DNA of 64,000 nt from Pisolithus tinctorius (GCA_024663395.1 JANFAH010000040.1:248001-312000), one strand, 5' to 3'. Positions 21,098 to 32,872 are shown, counted from the stretch's first letter. Numbers and translations are program-made. Notes: generated by a model not told the origin, from the letters alone.

Positions 21098-24000
21098 AGG
21101 ATCAGGTCTCCACTGGCTACGTTTACAATAAGTTTTCTCTCTTAGGCATTGACGATTTCTCTACCAAGCAGGATGTATTTAACTTGGAGACTACTGTACC
21201 ATCTGAAGAGGTGACCCCAGTGGGCGCAGCCGCGGATGTAAAACTATCAGTGCTTAATTCCTCTTGCGATAAAAATAAAAGTACACCTATCCAGAAAACA
21301 AAAGAAACCCCGAAAATAAGGACAGCAGATCCAAAGGCCAAGTTGGAGTTGGAAGTAGTATTAGAAGGACAGGAAAAGAGGTGGAACGTAAAAGCGTTAG
21401 TGGATTCAGGGGCCAATGATACCTTCTTGGATAAAAAGTGGGCCGATGAAAATGACGTTCCCCTAATCAAGCTTGGCCGACCCGTTGCTGTCCTCAACGT
21501 TGATGGAACCCCTAACATGGCAGGAAACATCACGCATGTCGCCTCCCTTGTCATGAACTACCAAAGACACCGAGAGTCTGTCTGGGCTCAGGTCACCATG
21601 CTCAGCACGCATCCCCTCATACTCGGTTACACTTGGCTACAAAAACACAACCCAGAGGTGTGTTGGGAAACCAAACAGGTGAAGTTGTCCTGCTGTCCTC
21701 GCGAGTGTCATGATCTCGCCCCAAAGACAAGAGCAGAGAGGATGGCAGAAGAACAGGAAGCACAGGACATGGAGTACCTCTATCCGAAACTCCGCTCTGC
21801 CAGGGTTCGAACCAGTACTACTGAGGAGCTCGTCCCAAAGGAGTACCATCAGTACCTAAAGATCTTCTCGAAGGAAGAGTCAGAAAGGATGCCGCTCCAT
21901 AAACCGTGGGATCATGCCATCAACCTCAAGGAAACCTTCACTCCCAAACACAGTCGTCTCATTCCACTCTCTGTAGAAGAACAGAAAGAGGTGTCGGACT
22001 TCCTTGAAGACCAGCTGCATAAAGGGTACATCCGCCCCTCGAAGTCACCACAGACCTCCCTGGTGTTCTTTGTTCCAAAGAAGGATGGGAAGAAGCATAT
22101 GGTACAGGACTACTGGTATCTTAATGAACATACGGTCAAGAATGTGTACCCTCTCCCTCTCATTTCTCAGCTTGTCAACAAGCTCAAGGGCTGTAAGCTC
22201 TTCACCAAGATGGATCTCCGATGGGGATACAATAATGTTCGCGTAAAGGAAGGAGACGAGTGGAAGGCTGCCTTCGTCACTCATAAAGGGGCATATGAGC
22301 CACTGGTCATGTACTTCGGTCTCGGCAACTCACCATCTACCTTCCAGAACATGATGAACGATATCTTCGGTGACATGGAGGATGTCCTTGTGGTCTATAT
22401 CGACGACCTGATGATCTTCACAAAAACAGATGATGAAAAGGAGCATGATAGGATTGTCCTGGAGGTGTTAAGAAGGCTAGAAGAAAACGACCTCTTCATC
22501 AAACTGGAGAAGTGCTTCTTCAAGCAGAAACAGGTAGAGTTTCTGGGCATGGTAGTTGGAACTGAGGGGGTCAGCATGGATGAAAGCAAGGTCAGAGCCA
22601 TAACCGAGTGGCCGATCCCTACGAAGGTCCGCTCAGTGCGAGCCTTCCTGGGACTAGCAAACTTCTATTGCCGCTTCATCAAGGACTTTGCACAGATCGC
22701 TCGACCCCTCAATGACCTCACAAGAAAGGACCAACTCTGGACCTGGGGACCTCGAGAACAACAGGCCTTCGACGCCTTGAAGCTCGGCTTCACCACCGCT
22801 CCTGTCCTCGCTTTCCCAGATCAAGATAGAGAGTTCTGCTTGGAAACGGATGCTTCGGACTTTGCCACTGGAGCCATGCTCTCCGTGAAATGTGAAGACA
22901 ACCTCTGGCGACCTGTTGCCTTTTATTCTCATTCCATGTCCCCCCCCAAGTGGAACTACCAGGTCTTCGACAAGGAAATGTTGGCCATAATTCGTGCTCT
23001 GGAAACGTGGCGACACTATCTCGAGGCCACCCCTTATCAGTTTGAGATCTGGACTGACCATGCAAATCTCCAGTATTTCATGAAGGCACAAAATCTGGAT
23101 CATCAGCAGGCATGCTGGGCCCAGTATCTCTCTCGATTCAACTACAAGCTGGTGTACAAGCCCAGCTCTTCAATGGCTAAGGCTGATGCCCTTTCTAGAA
23201 GAGAGGATCACGAACCAAGAGGGTCGGACAACCAGGGGGTTACGTTACTCAATCCCTCTAGAGTGGCAACCACCTTGGTGGTAGGGGAGGATGCTGACCT
23301 CGTTCTTGCTCTGAAGTCCGCCTCCTCGGTAACACCACAGCCAGAGGGGTCTGTCCTTAAGGAAGGACTGTATGTCTGTCAAGGAAAGGTTTATGTCCCA
23401 CCTGCTGTCAGGGTTCTTTGTCTTGAGAAGCATCATGACATCCCACTTGCGGGACATCCTGGATGGAAGAAAACTCTGGAGCTTGTCTCCCGCAACTATA
23501 TTTGGCCTGGAATGACCACCACTGTCAGAGACTATGTCTCGGCGTGTCACCACTGCCAAATGGCTAAAAGTTCTCGAACTCCTCCCGCGGGAAAGCTCCT
23601 TCCAAATCCCGTCCCAGAATGTCCCTGGACTGACATCTCGGTTGACTTCATGGAGTTACCAGAAGCACAGGGCTTTGATAATGTCATGGTGGTGGTGGAC
23701 AGATTTTCGAAGGAGGTGGTCTTTGCCCCCACTACCAAGGAGGTTTCCTCACTCCAAACTGTGGAGCTCTTCCGTGATCATGTGTGGACACAGCATGGGT
23801 TGCCTTCCTCAGTCATTTCTGACCATGGACCCCAGTTCGCTAGCACCTTCACTGCCGAGCTTTGCAAAATGCTTGGGGTCAAACCCAAGCTCTCCACTGC
23901 CTTCCATCCTCAGACGGATGGCCAAACAGAACGTCTTAACCAGGATCTGCAACAGTATCTCCACCTCTTTGTCAATGACCGACAGGATTCTTGGCCTTCT

Positions 24001-24783
24001 TGGCTCAAGGTTGCCCAGTTCTCCTATAATAACAAACGGCAGGAGTCCACTGGTAGGAGTCCCTTCTCGGTCACTTGTTCCTACACCCCCCAGATGGGTG
24101 TGGAACCCTTTCTCTCCAAGGCAGAGGCAGCCACAGGTCATGCTGTCGACCTTGCTAAGGTCTTGGAGGACACAAGGAAGGCTTTGGATAAGGCTGTGGA
24201 ACGGATGAAACTGTCTGCAGATGCATCTCGCTCTGACGCCCCCCCCTACTCAGTTGGTGACATGGTTTGGCTAGAGACCTCCCACATCTCTCTCTCCGGC
24301 TGCCCTTCCAGGAAACTCACAGAATGGTGGATTGGCCCTTACAAGGTTGTTTCACTCAAACCCAATGCAGTAGAGTTAAAACTTCCTAAGACCCTCAAAA
24401 TCCATCTGGTTGTTAACATTTCTCGGGTCAAGCCATACAAGGGCCCTTTGGAAGGTCAGACTGTCACTCGCCCTGGGCTGGTGGTGGGACACGAAGGCGA
24501 TGAGGAGTTCAAGGTGGACTATGTTGCTGATTCTCGCCTAAAATGGAACAGGCTTGAGTACCTTGTCCATTGGAAGGGGTACCATGACGAGGATTGCACC
24601 TGGGAACCTGAGTCCGCTTTAAAGTCTGCCCCTGGTGCTGTCAGGGACTTCCACCATCGAAATCCTTCTGCCCCTCGAAAACTCCGGGGCATGGACTCCT
24701 CCCTCTTCTCCTCGCTCTTCAAGCCCCTGGAGAACTTCACTGACACTATCCCTACCTTTAATTGCCTGGAAGTCGATTTCTAA
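21064..24783 (+). CDS. pol of gypsy I: protease-RT-RNase H-integrase-chromodomain
   Basis: The frame is open from 21064, overlapping gag, to TAA 24781-24783. No ATG starts it (position 21184 is TTG), so expression by frameshift fits. In order: protease VDSGANDTFLD (about 21403), RT with YIDD (about 22398-22409), RNase H ETDASDFATGAML (about 22849), integrase zinc region with CHHCQMAK (about 23550), core DFMELP, ISDHGPQFAS and GQTERLNQ, and a chromodomain near 24535-24640 (RLEYLVHWKGYHDEDCTWEPE). Chromodomains target integration to modified histones. One oddity is DYWYLNEH, where Arg is usual after Tyr. There are no nonsense codons. Confidence 0.95.
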   Translation, partial: DEESGKRVWPVEDQVSTGYVYNKFSLLGIDDFSTKQDVFNLETTVPSEEVTPVGAAADVKLSVLNSSCDKNKSTPIQKTKETPKIRTADPKAKLELEVVLEGQEKRWNVKALVDSGANDTFLDKKWADENDVPLIKLGRPVAVLNVDGTPNMAGNITHVASLVMNYQRHRESVWAQVTMLSTHPLILGYTWLQKHNPEVCWETKQVKLSCCPRECHDLAPKTRAERMAEEQEAQDMEYLYPKLRSARVRTSTTEELVPKEYHQYLKIFSKEESERMPLHKPWDHAINLKETFTPKHSRLIPLSVEEQKEVSDFLEDQLHKGYIRPSKSPQTSLVFFVPKKDGKKHMVQDYWYLNEHTVKNVYPLPLISQLVNKLKGCKLFTKMDLRWGYNNVRVKEGDEWKAAFVTHKGAYEPLVMYFGLGNSPSTFQNMMNDIFGDMEDVLVVYIDDLMIFTKTDDEKEHDRIVLEVLRRLEENDLFIKLEKCFFKQKQVEFLGMVVGTEGVSMDESKVRAITEWPIPTKVRSVRAFLGLANFYCRFIKDFAQIARPLNDLTRKDQLWTWGPREQQAFDALKLGFTTAPVLAFPDQDREFCLETDASDFATGAMLSVKCEDNLWRPVAFYSHSMSPPKWNYQVFDKEMLAIIRALETWRHYLEATPYQFEIWTDHANLQYFMKAQNLDHQQACWAQYLSRFNYKLVYKPSSSMAKADALSRREDHEPRGSDNQGVTLLNPSRVATTLVVGEDADLVLALKSASSVTPQPEGSVLKEGLYVCQGKVYVPPAVRVLCLEKHHDIPLAGHPGWKKTLELVSRNYIWPGMTTTVRDYVSACHHCQMAKSSRTPPAGKLLPNPVPECPWTDISVDFMELPEAQGFDNVMVVVDRFSKEVVFAPTTKEVSSLQTVELFRDHVWTQHGLPSSVISDHGPQFASTFTAELCKMLGVKPKLSTAFHPQTDGQTERLNQDLQQYLHLFVNDRQDSWPSWLKVAQFSYNNKRQESTGRSPFSVTCSYTPQMGVEPFLSKAEAATGHAVDLAKVLEDTRKALDKAVERMKLSADASRSDAPPYSVGDMVWLETSHISLSGCPSRKLTEWWIGPYKVVSLKPNAVELKLPKTLKIHLVVNISRVKPYKGPLEGQTVTRPGLVVGHEGDEEFKVDYVADSRLKWNRLEYLVHWKGYHDEDCTWEPESALKSAPGAVRDFHHRNPSAPRKLRGMDSSLFSSLFKPLENFTDTIPTFNCLEVDF
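21076..21082 (+). promoter_or_regulatory. Candidate -1 ribosomal frameshift heptamer
   Basis: G GGA AAA in the gag frame matches X XXY YYZ and lies 12 nt before the gag stop (21095-21097). The pol frame is open from 21064, so a -1 slip here gives a Gag-Pol fusion. Sushi-type elements and their domesticated relatives use GGGAAAC at the same step. Confidence 0.75.
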
Positions 24784-24794
24784 GGAGGGGATAG

Positions 24795-25187
24795 TGTTAC
24801 GATACGTACTCTTTTCCTTTCCTCTCTTTTCTTTTTGTCTTATCTAATCTTTTCATCTTATCTTATCTCTTGGTCTCGGTCCGGGCTCCGGCCTAGACCT
24901 CGCCTCACCTTTGCCATGCTTTCTCCTTCTAGTACGTTCCGCTCCACTATGATATCATCATGACATCACTGTAATGTCACGGACCTTGTGTACGCCTCAC
25001 CGTTGCCTCATGTACTTTAGTATAAATACCCTTGCTCAATCACCCAACTAGCTCTAAGCTAGTTCATTTGGGTCTTCGAGTCCTAAAGACGCCTGCTTCT
25101 AAGTCGTCTCCCTTCTTTCTCTCTTCTCTTCTCTGTTGGTTCTTGGTGCAAGCCTACAACAAACCCTGTTGTTTAGGTCTCGTCACA
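24795..25187 (+). repeat. 3' LTR of gypsy I
   Basis: 393 bp, preceded by AAGGAGGGGATAG and followed by AATGT. By eye it differs from the 5' LTR at ten sites, all transitions, nine of them at CpG. Confidence 0.97.
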
Positions 25188-26302
25188 AATGTCAAGTGCC
25201 CATTCCCAGGTGGGTTGTGTATGTACCTCATATATCCGCACTTCCTTCTTATATGCTGTGACAACTGTATGTTTGGAGAACTGTAAGTATGATGGAGTGG
25301 TTACAGCAAAGTTAGTAAACTGAACATGGTACTAACATACCAGTGTGAGCTCTGCTGCTGCAGCATCACAGGCTTTGTGAAACTTGATGTCATTCTTGAG
25401 AGTCACCCAAGTGGCCCCTTTTGCAACATGGCCAATGAGATCTAACAAAGTGTCAACTTGCTTCTGATTTAGGCTTGCTTCCAGGGCAATCTCCATAAAC
25501 TCAAAGTTGCCAACACCACAGAATGGTCAGTAGGGAGTGTTGTCCATTGGGGGAACAAATATCATCAAGCACCTTCAGAACTTGTCAAAACTTTGACAAA
25601 GCAGAGGCCAGTTGCTGTGTGGATGAAACTCAGTTTTGAATTCTATTGCTTGCTGTGATAGCTGGGCACACAATGGCTGGGATTGAGAAGTAGTCGATGA
25701 TCTTGTGCCCATTGTAGCATCTGATAGCGCTAAAGAGGCATACTTGTAATCATCAAATAGAAAAAACTAAATTGAGGATTGCACCTGGACTTCTGAGAGG
25801 TTCATTCTCATGTGCACTGGCTGGGTATTCATGTTCCACCAACTTGCACAGTGGGGCATCAACAATGGGATTTCCTAAGCCAGTTGTGTATTTGGCAGAA
25901 GAAGGGGAAGGGAAGCCTTACTTTCATCATCAAATGAGTATATAGATGGGCCAACCTCATCACCATTGGGAACAGTGATGAAACTGGAAGGGGAACATAA
26001 CATGTTGGGTTCTGCATTTTTGGTGGGCATACCCTGAGTGTTATGCATTGTCTTCATTGCATGGTGTTGTGCTGACTTGGGCACAGCCATTGGGAAGTGG
26101 TACTTAGGACAGGTGATGTAGAATGATGCTCACCTTTTTCAAACCACTCCAAAACTTGGCCATATTGTTTGTGTTCTTGCTTGGCTTTGGTTTGTTTCCT
26201 GCAGCTTGCTTCATGCCTCTTGAAGCCATGTGGCTTGAATGTCTTTTTGCAATATTCACATATCTGACCTGCTAGAGTCTTTTCAGAATATTTGTACTTC
26301 AA

Positions 26303-27900
26303 GTGGGCCCTTCAAGACAGCCCCATGGTAGCAGTAGTCTGTCAATTATGTTGGGTTAATAGTGAGTAATAGTGGGAAGTTAGTGGGTTCTGCAACAGAT
26401 TGAAGTGATACACACCTTGAAGGGCAAGGACAGCAGTGTGTGATGGTGAAGGGATAATGATCAGCTTGGAATGCCACTTCACTTACATATTTTATAGACA
26501 CAGAGTCATTAGGACTATCCTTACAATACCTTCTGATTATCAAAGATTATCACAATGTCATGTGGCTTGTTGAAATGATAGGTAAGGTACAGTTGTTCTA
26601 TTAGATTCCATCAGAATGGTATTGTAATGTATGTTATAATGCAATGACATGTTATTCAAGGTTGCTGGCATCATAATGGTACTGAACAAATTTGTGACAG
26701 TTTTCTGTTTTCTCTATGAATTGTTCTGCTAAGTCATCTTAAGGACAAAAAAATGGAGTCAAGGGTGCACAATGTACACCCATAGAGTTGTAAATACATT
26801 GCTGATAAGGGGTTTCACAGGTATATAATAGTCTTTGGACTGGGTCATACAGGCAGAGGGTTGCTGCCCCACTGCTGTGCAGCACAAATACTCCATTGCA
26901 GTTCTGCCATTGGTTACATTTTGATGAGCTGTTCCTGCCTTGCTCCACACTCAATTTATTACTCACTTGTTCATTCGTTCAAAGTGTCTTGATCATCACC
27001 CAGGTAAAAGGTTAGCTTTGGAGCTGTAGAAAGTCAAGGGCACAAGACAAGAGAGAGAGCACTGGGGAGTCAGCTGTGAGGAGTCTTGGGGGCATTTGTG
27101 AGAGTAAGGGAAGGGTTCAAAGAGCACAATGTGGACTCAAGGTTGAAGGGGTGTGTTGTTGGAGGAAGAGGGGGTTGAGTGTGGGGTAGGAGGTAGTAGA
27201 AGGCAAAGCAAGTGAGGTGAAGGTGAGGAGAGTTAGAGGGCATGGGATGCAAAGAAGGGGTTAGTGAGGATGGGTACAAAGCTGAGGATGTCTATGCAGG
27301 GAGAGGGGACAACTGAGGACAGTCAGCATCTAAACCCCCCCTCAGATGTAGGGAATGCGGACCTTTTCCCTATGAGAAGTCACTCCTCTAGTGTGTCAAA
27401 AAGATGGTTTGGGGATGGAGAGTGTAGGCAAGGGTTGAAGAGGGTTTGGACTTAGGGGTTGTGGCTGAGGGGGACTTGGTGTCAAAAAGTTGAAAGCTGA
27501 CTAAGTGCACAAGTAGTCACAGTGCATGCCATGTCACATAGACAACTACAGTACAGCAGGGGCAAGGAATACTGTACTACCTGTTACTGACTACTCTGCA
27601 GCTCTTCTCAGAAGGGAACAAAGTTCACCCTTTTCTGCCCTTTTATCAAATTTTCCTTTGAGTGTCTAGAAAATCCTTTTGGGTGAGTTCCCTCTTGGTT
27701 CATCTAAAGTACTTACCCTGCATCCAGACCAAAGACCCTTTAGGGTCGACCCAACTCGAGCAGAACCCAGCTCCTCTAGAGTCAGAGTTCTCAGCCACCA
27801 TAGATCAGTTTCTTACAGTGATAGGGCATTGTATGAGATAGGATGGGTATCTTTAATAGGAAGAACAGAAAGGAAAAGAAGCAAAGGAAAGAGACGAATG
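26303..27900. other. Intergenic, no supported gene
   Basis: This probably includes the 5' flank of the Plavaka element. Short ORFs are scattered and non-conserved, and CG dinucleotides are nearly absent. A motif near 27317-27340 (CAGTCAGCATCTAA) recurs at 29070 and 31200. Confidence 0.5.
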
Positions 27901-28930
27901 TGCTACTCATCTAACTTGTCCAATGGGACACCCATGAGTGTGGGGTCTGGGAGTGAATTGTCTTTGAGGTGATCTAAGTCTTGTGTGGGAATGCCAGTCA
28001 GCTGGGTGACTTCAATGCAAGCATTATTCTATGGGAAGTAGGGGTACAGGCAAAAGGCAGTGAAGTGGAATTTCAAGACAGTGCCATCTAATTCCACAAG
28101 TATGGACAAGCCACTTTTAGTGCATTGGATGACAATCATAGGTCCTAGGTAGTGCAGTTTGGTTTTACAGTTGAGTTCTAGTTTGATGTGGGAATTCTGT
28201 ATGAGGATGAGTGACCCTGGTTCAAAGTCAAAGTCTTTGATGGTATATGCAAAGCAAGCAATGAAATCCTTAGCTGATGTGAAATGAGATTTTAGGACTA
28301 GATTGTGGATGCAAGTGAGGCCTGCAGGGCATTTCTGGAGCTGGTGAGCATGGTGAGTGATGAGTTCTGTGGTCAAGCAAAATTCCACCTCAAAAGGGGC
28401 TAAGAACATTGCTTCAACAAGATCAAAAGGGAGTCTGGGTTTTACACCATGAGCCATATAGAACAGAGAAAACCCAGTGACCTTATGGACCATAACCCTC
28501 TCTGCCCACAATACCACAGGGGAAACTTCTGACCACTTCAGCACCTCCCCACCACAACTCTTTACCAGTGCCTCTCTCACATCAAAATGCTGCTGCTCTA
28601 CAACTCCATTAGCTGGCAAGTTATAAGGGGAGATGTGTATGTGACAAATTCCAAAGGTCTTGGAAAGCCAGTTGAGGGCAAGAACATATGGTCCCCCATT
28701 ATCTGTGACAAGGCACCCCAGCAGCACAGGATCTGTTCAAAAATGAATTTCCCAATGGACTTGCCTCTCTCAGCACAAAGCATAGGCCATTCTGGATAGC
28801 TAGTGAGGGAGCACTGGGCTTGGGTGACATAGTGGAACCTGTTTGACTTCAGCATCAAGAACATGTCCATGTATGTATGCCTTGTAGAATAGGGGCTCAG
28901 GGATGGTGATGACTGGTGGAATATGTACAC
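27901..28930 (-). pseudogene. Gypsy integrase relic J
   Basis: Minus strand. The first frame (28930-28598) contains TQAQCSLTSYPEWPMLC and KFIFEQILCCWGAL. After a frameshift near 28710 the second frame (28727-28029) continues VTDNGGPYV, SPYNLPANGVVEQ and KLHYLGPMIVIQ...VELDGTVLKFHFTAFCLYPYF. It then has one stop and a short tail to TAG near 27901. These match the integrase core and C-terminal barrel of a non-chromodomain gypsy family common in Agaricomycetes. RT and RNase H are missing upstream, so this is a truncated fragment. CG is depleted. Confidence 0.72.
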
Positions 28931-29828
28931 AATCCAAACACACCTTCTGCCATTCCTACCTGTCTCTGTTCCTCTCTACCCCATGATACCCCATCCTGCA
29001 GCAGCAATGACCTCCACCCCCCTGCCACTTCCACTGCTACTGTCACTACACCTTCTGCACTGACTGGGGACAGTCAGCATTCGAAGTCCCCTGCAGGGGA
29101 GACCCATATACCACTCACTTGATCCAATACCAAACACAGTTTGTTTCTCCTTATCTGTTTTACCCCAGGTTTTGTCCAGAGACCTCTGTTCCACCCCAGG
29201 TTTCATCTGGTGATTCTACTGATAGCTAGTCCTCACTCAAACAACATAAGAACCACTAACAAAAAGTCCAAAACCATCAAGAAAAATAACAAAACACCCA
29301 ATAAGTATATAACTAAAACACCATCTCTCTTGTTACTTCACTTACTAGTCTCACTGATGCCATCCTTGGCCACTGTATACCACAGATACTCACAACTACC
29401 CTGTGCATTTCTTCTTCAAACATGCAATCAGCATGCACCCTTTGCTCTTTTTTTCCTTGCAATTCTCCTTCTGTCTTCTTACATTTGATACCCAAAGGCC
29501 ATCCCAGTTACCCACTAAAACATCCTGTCATTCTCACTTCAAGAAACCATCATATTCTACCATCAACACCATGCTACAAGGGCTCACTGCTGAGAGAAGT
29601 TGAAAGATGCACAAAGAAGACAAGTCAGGTGGTACCCCACACGCTCTACATTACCATGGCCAAACCAAGCTCAGTTTCCCACAGAGAGTAGTCAAGCACT
29701 CCATGTCATTTCACATTGCAACCTCATACACAAGGGAGAAAATCAGTATATTGCATGCTCTGCACTCTGAGATGCAGATAGGACAACATAGTGAATCTAA
29801 ACTAAGGACAATCACTCCCATTCAACCC
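28931..29828. other. Intergenic, no supported gene
   Basis: Only short overlapping ORFs on both strands, none with recognisable motifs. The motif CAGTCAGCATTCGAAG lies at about 29071. It may be residue of retroelement ends. Confidence 0.45.
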
Positions 29829-30916
29829 CTATTTTCTCCAGCACCTCTGCAAGCTGGTCAATGTGAACTTGAAGGCACAGGTATATGGCCTGTGACTCTG
29901 CAGCCTCAGCCTGCAACAGGTCTGCTGTGACCTTGCTGTTGAGCCCACCATGCACTGGGGCCTTCCCTTTGTGTGTGAGTGGCTTTCAACCACTTCAACA
30001 TCGACATTGTCATCATCATTGGCCACCTTCTTGGATGAGCCAGCCTTGGGAGCCCTCAAGGTCTGCACTACAAGCTGTTGGCCCCAGACCTGCTGAGACA
30101 ACTGCAGTACTTACCAACCAAAGCACCCACCTCTGCCTTCCTTCCAGCCCTTGTGGATTTCTCACAGCCCTGCTTGATGCATGTGCATCTGTGGCATGTC
30201 TGCCCTGCAGGTCTGATACATGGGGTCTTCTTTACCACACACCTCATGCAAGGCTCTTTGTGAAGGATGGACCCCAGCAGAACCATGACCTTGGGTGTCT
30301 CAGCCTCATCCTTGCTCTCCATGACCATCTGCCAAGACCACTAAGGGCCCAAGTGTTAGCCTCTGCCACACTGTATGAAGAACTCACTTACCTTTTGTAC
30401 AGGTTGGGACACCTCCACATGTGACATCTTCACTGTTGCAGCTGGCACCTCTGTGCTCACTCCCTGCTTGCCAACCTCCTGCATGGCCTCCTCTCCCATT
30501 TGCACATCCTTGTCAACCCCTCCATGCACTGCCACAGAGACCTCCTCTGTGGCCCACCTCTTGTAGGCCTCATCAGCCTCTGCCATGATTGGCCCATCCA
30601 CTGCATTGATCCTCATGTTGACCCCCAGTGCCTGACCATGTTCAACAATGGGAAAGCGCTCACCCTGGCCATGGTCAATGATGTGACCCACAGAAGTGAG
30701 GCATGTGCTTACTGTTCTCTTCTCCCACCAGTGCATCCACAACACCTTTTCCTCCCACAGTTCCTCCTTGTCATCCAGGAGGCACCTAGCCTCAGTGACC
30801 AAAGCTGTAGAAGCAGTGACAAACTGCTCCCTCAGCATGGCCTTCTCCACTTCAACCAGGTCAGGGGTAGCCATGTGAATGAGCTGGGAAAACCTGGGGA
30901 GATGATTAGCAGACAT
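29829..30916 (-). pseudogene. Double CX2CX6C cluster gene, related to the gypsy antisense ORFs
   Basis: ATG at 30914-30916 opens a Glu/Val-rich, probably helical exon (about 180 residues) ending with AAG before GTAAGT near 30388. A probable 48-nt intron follows. The second exon carries CMRCVVKKTPC and CHRCTCIKQGC, the same two half-clusters as the antisense ORFs in elements A and B, then a basic stretch. The tail resumes in another frame (ANDDDNVDVEVVE), so a frameshift near 30105 is likely. Such proteins are multicopy in Agaricomycetes with no function I can name. It could be the antisense ORF of a lost gypsy element or a free-standing family member. Confidence 0.6.
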
Positions 30917-31051
30917 AGTACAAGTGTAAGAGGAGTTGATGGGGGGGGAAAGAATCAAACCAATGTGAAGGTTTGAGCCACACACTAACAAATATATACT
31001 TAGTGGCCATGAGGCACTTATGTCATTAGTCTGGATGCTTCTATGCAGCAT

Positions 31052-32872
31052 TCAACAGTGTTGTTGGCTTCCTTGGCAATGCACTCCCTTCACTTCTACA
31101 CTGCATTCACTGGTGTTCTTGAACCCTCAGCACCACACCTTCTCCACTACCATGCAGTATCATTGTTTACATCCTCCAGACCCATGGCTGCCCAGGGATG
31201 GTCAGCATCTAAGTCTCCTGCAGGTGTAAGGAATCTGCATTCCCTAGACACATAAGCCCCTATCATTGACATTCCACAACTATCATTATGTCCCCAGACT
31301 ACTCACATCCACTCCCATTCATGTGCTACCTTCCTGCCTTCCTTGCTACCTTCCCATGCCCTCACTCCCTCTCATGTACTGCTAATACCTGCAGCTGCTG
31401 TGTTCTGGTCACTTCCTTTCCTTTGGACTCTTTTCTTTTACCACAGTCTCTGTTCCCTTTATGCTAGTAGTATACCCTTGACCCCTATTGCAGCCTGTCC
31501 TGTGTGCATGCACTGTCATGCAACTTTCTTTTACTTGTACCTTGTCCTACTCTAGGTACAGAATGATACCTTTTGGCAGTTGGAAGGTCACTATGAGTTT
31601 TCTTTTCACTTTGTCTACACTGCACACCTTGCAAACTGCTGCACATGAACTACATATACTGCTCACACCACTGTCATCACCAGTACAACACCATGGAACA
31701 TGCCATGCATGCCATGAAACATTACCACTACAAATCACAGAGTCCCACCTTCTAGTCTCAGCAATCCAGAATCCCTTGGGATGAGTAATTCATTCCCTTC
31801 ATTTTATTGTTGCTATCTAAGCCATCTAGCTCATATTATACAGCTACTTGGACTTTCCTTACATTGTACTCTCATTTGGCACTGAGATGCAGGCAGTGAT
31901 TTTGTGCCTAACCAAACCCATGCATCCAAGGAAGACAGTCATTCCTTCTTTGCCCAGGGCCATAATCACCAGCTACAAAGCTATCAAATTAGTACACCCT
32001 AACACATCCTGTTGTTATATTCCCCACAGGAGATTTCTTGTCATATTGCCAAGTTTTTGTATAATGTCTGGTTAGCAAGTTGGATGAGCTGCAGCTTTTG
32101 TGACAATTGACACTTGTAAGCTGTACAGCCTTTGTATTTATGTATGAAATGACAGCAGGGTGCTGTTGGACTTTGATGCCATTTCCTATGATAGTTGCTT
32201 GCTATGTTTGAGTTTGTGGTCCAGCTATGGGTGAGCACAGGTCTAAGACTAGAAGTTATAATTTGTGAGGAAACTCACCCAGTCACCAACCAATTGATCA
32301 ACTGGCCTAGTCCTTGTCATGTTCTATGTCTTGTTTCTAGTGTTTTGCTCAGCCCAGCCTCAAGCCCCAGGCCAGAGGGAATAGTGCTGTATTCACAGTT
32401 GCTAAGTAGAGACAGCCCATACCTATAACCCCTGCCCACATCTGCCCCCTCCCCACTGGCCTTGCAACAGGACTTGCCAGTGGAGATGAACCAGACTTGA
32501 CATACATGCAGGACCAACATCTGGCAGGAACTGATTATTTAGGTTATTATATGCATGCATTGCTCAGTGGTTTGCCAATTTACTAGGAAGTAGGGCATTG
32601 AGTGAGAGGGCGGTTGTCACAATGGAGAGAAAATGGTTGGGTCAGCAGAGGGATGGTTAGATGAGAAATGTTCATTATAGCTGCTGAGTCACTTCTGCAG
32701 GGTTTGAATTGCACTTCAACATGAGTCATAAAGACAAAACAGAATGGCATAGAACATAGGTAAAGTTTGACTCTGGATAGCTGAGTGGCATGGCAAGTAT
32801 ATATATTGATTCAATCTATACAGAACAATTGCATCTTCCCCATATTTACTGGTGTGGCAAATGTGGGGATTG
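31052..32872. other. Intergenic, no supported gene
   Basis: I see no conserved ORF, splice-consistent gene or RNA gene. The region is CG-poor with many short stop-bounded ORFs. It begins with a copy of the GTCAGCATCTAAG motif at about 31200. Confidence 0.5.

Larger units (their letters stand above)
19339..25187 (+). mobile_element. Complete Sushi/Tf1-type chromovirus I (5849 bp)
   Basis: Two 393-bp LTRs (19339-19731, 24795-25187) differ at 10 sites by my alignment. The element is flanked by AATGT duplications (19334-19338, 25188-25192). Gag and pol overlap in different frames with a frameshift heptamer, a primer site follows the 5' LTR and a purine tract (AAGGAGGGGATAG) precedes the 3' LTR. 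No stop interrupts gag or pol. It is the most intact retroelement in the window. Confidence 0.97.
16731..26302 (-). pseudogene. Plavaka (CACTA-like) transposase gene, split by gypsy I
   Basis: Minus strand. The N-terminal part (about 26302-25870) has a C2H2-type finger, CEYCKKTFKPHGFKRHEASC. The middle (19163-18714) has FAFIIYANKTKLSLFGTAKG, GWLPV and a HESF...LMLSADYEEQ block diagnostic of the Plavaka family. Next are CLCPVCLIPLEEL (18663-18454) and a C-terminal region ending in DGDMFLCMKS with TGA at 16731-16733. Several introns are likely, but frameshifts and stops (for example near 16760) show decay. Gypsy I (19339-25187) with its AATGT duplication separates N-terminal and catalytic parts. 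CG is almost absent outside the gypsy. I could not fix the terminal inverted repeats. Confidence 0.75.

Noticed and set aside
30080..30110. 25-nt intron in the double Cys-cluster gene
   Set aside because: Too short for a fungal intron and it does not restore the frame; a frameshift is more likely.
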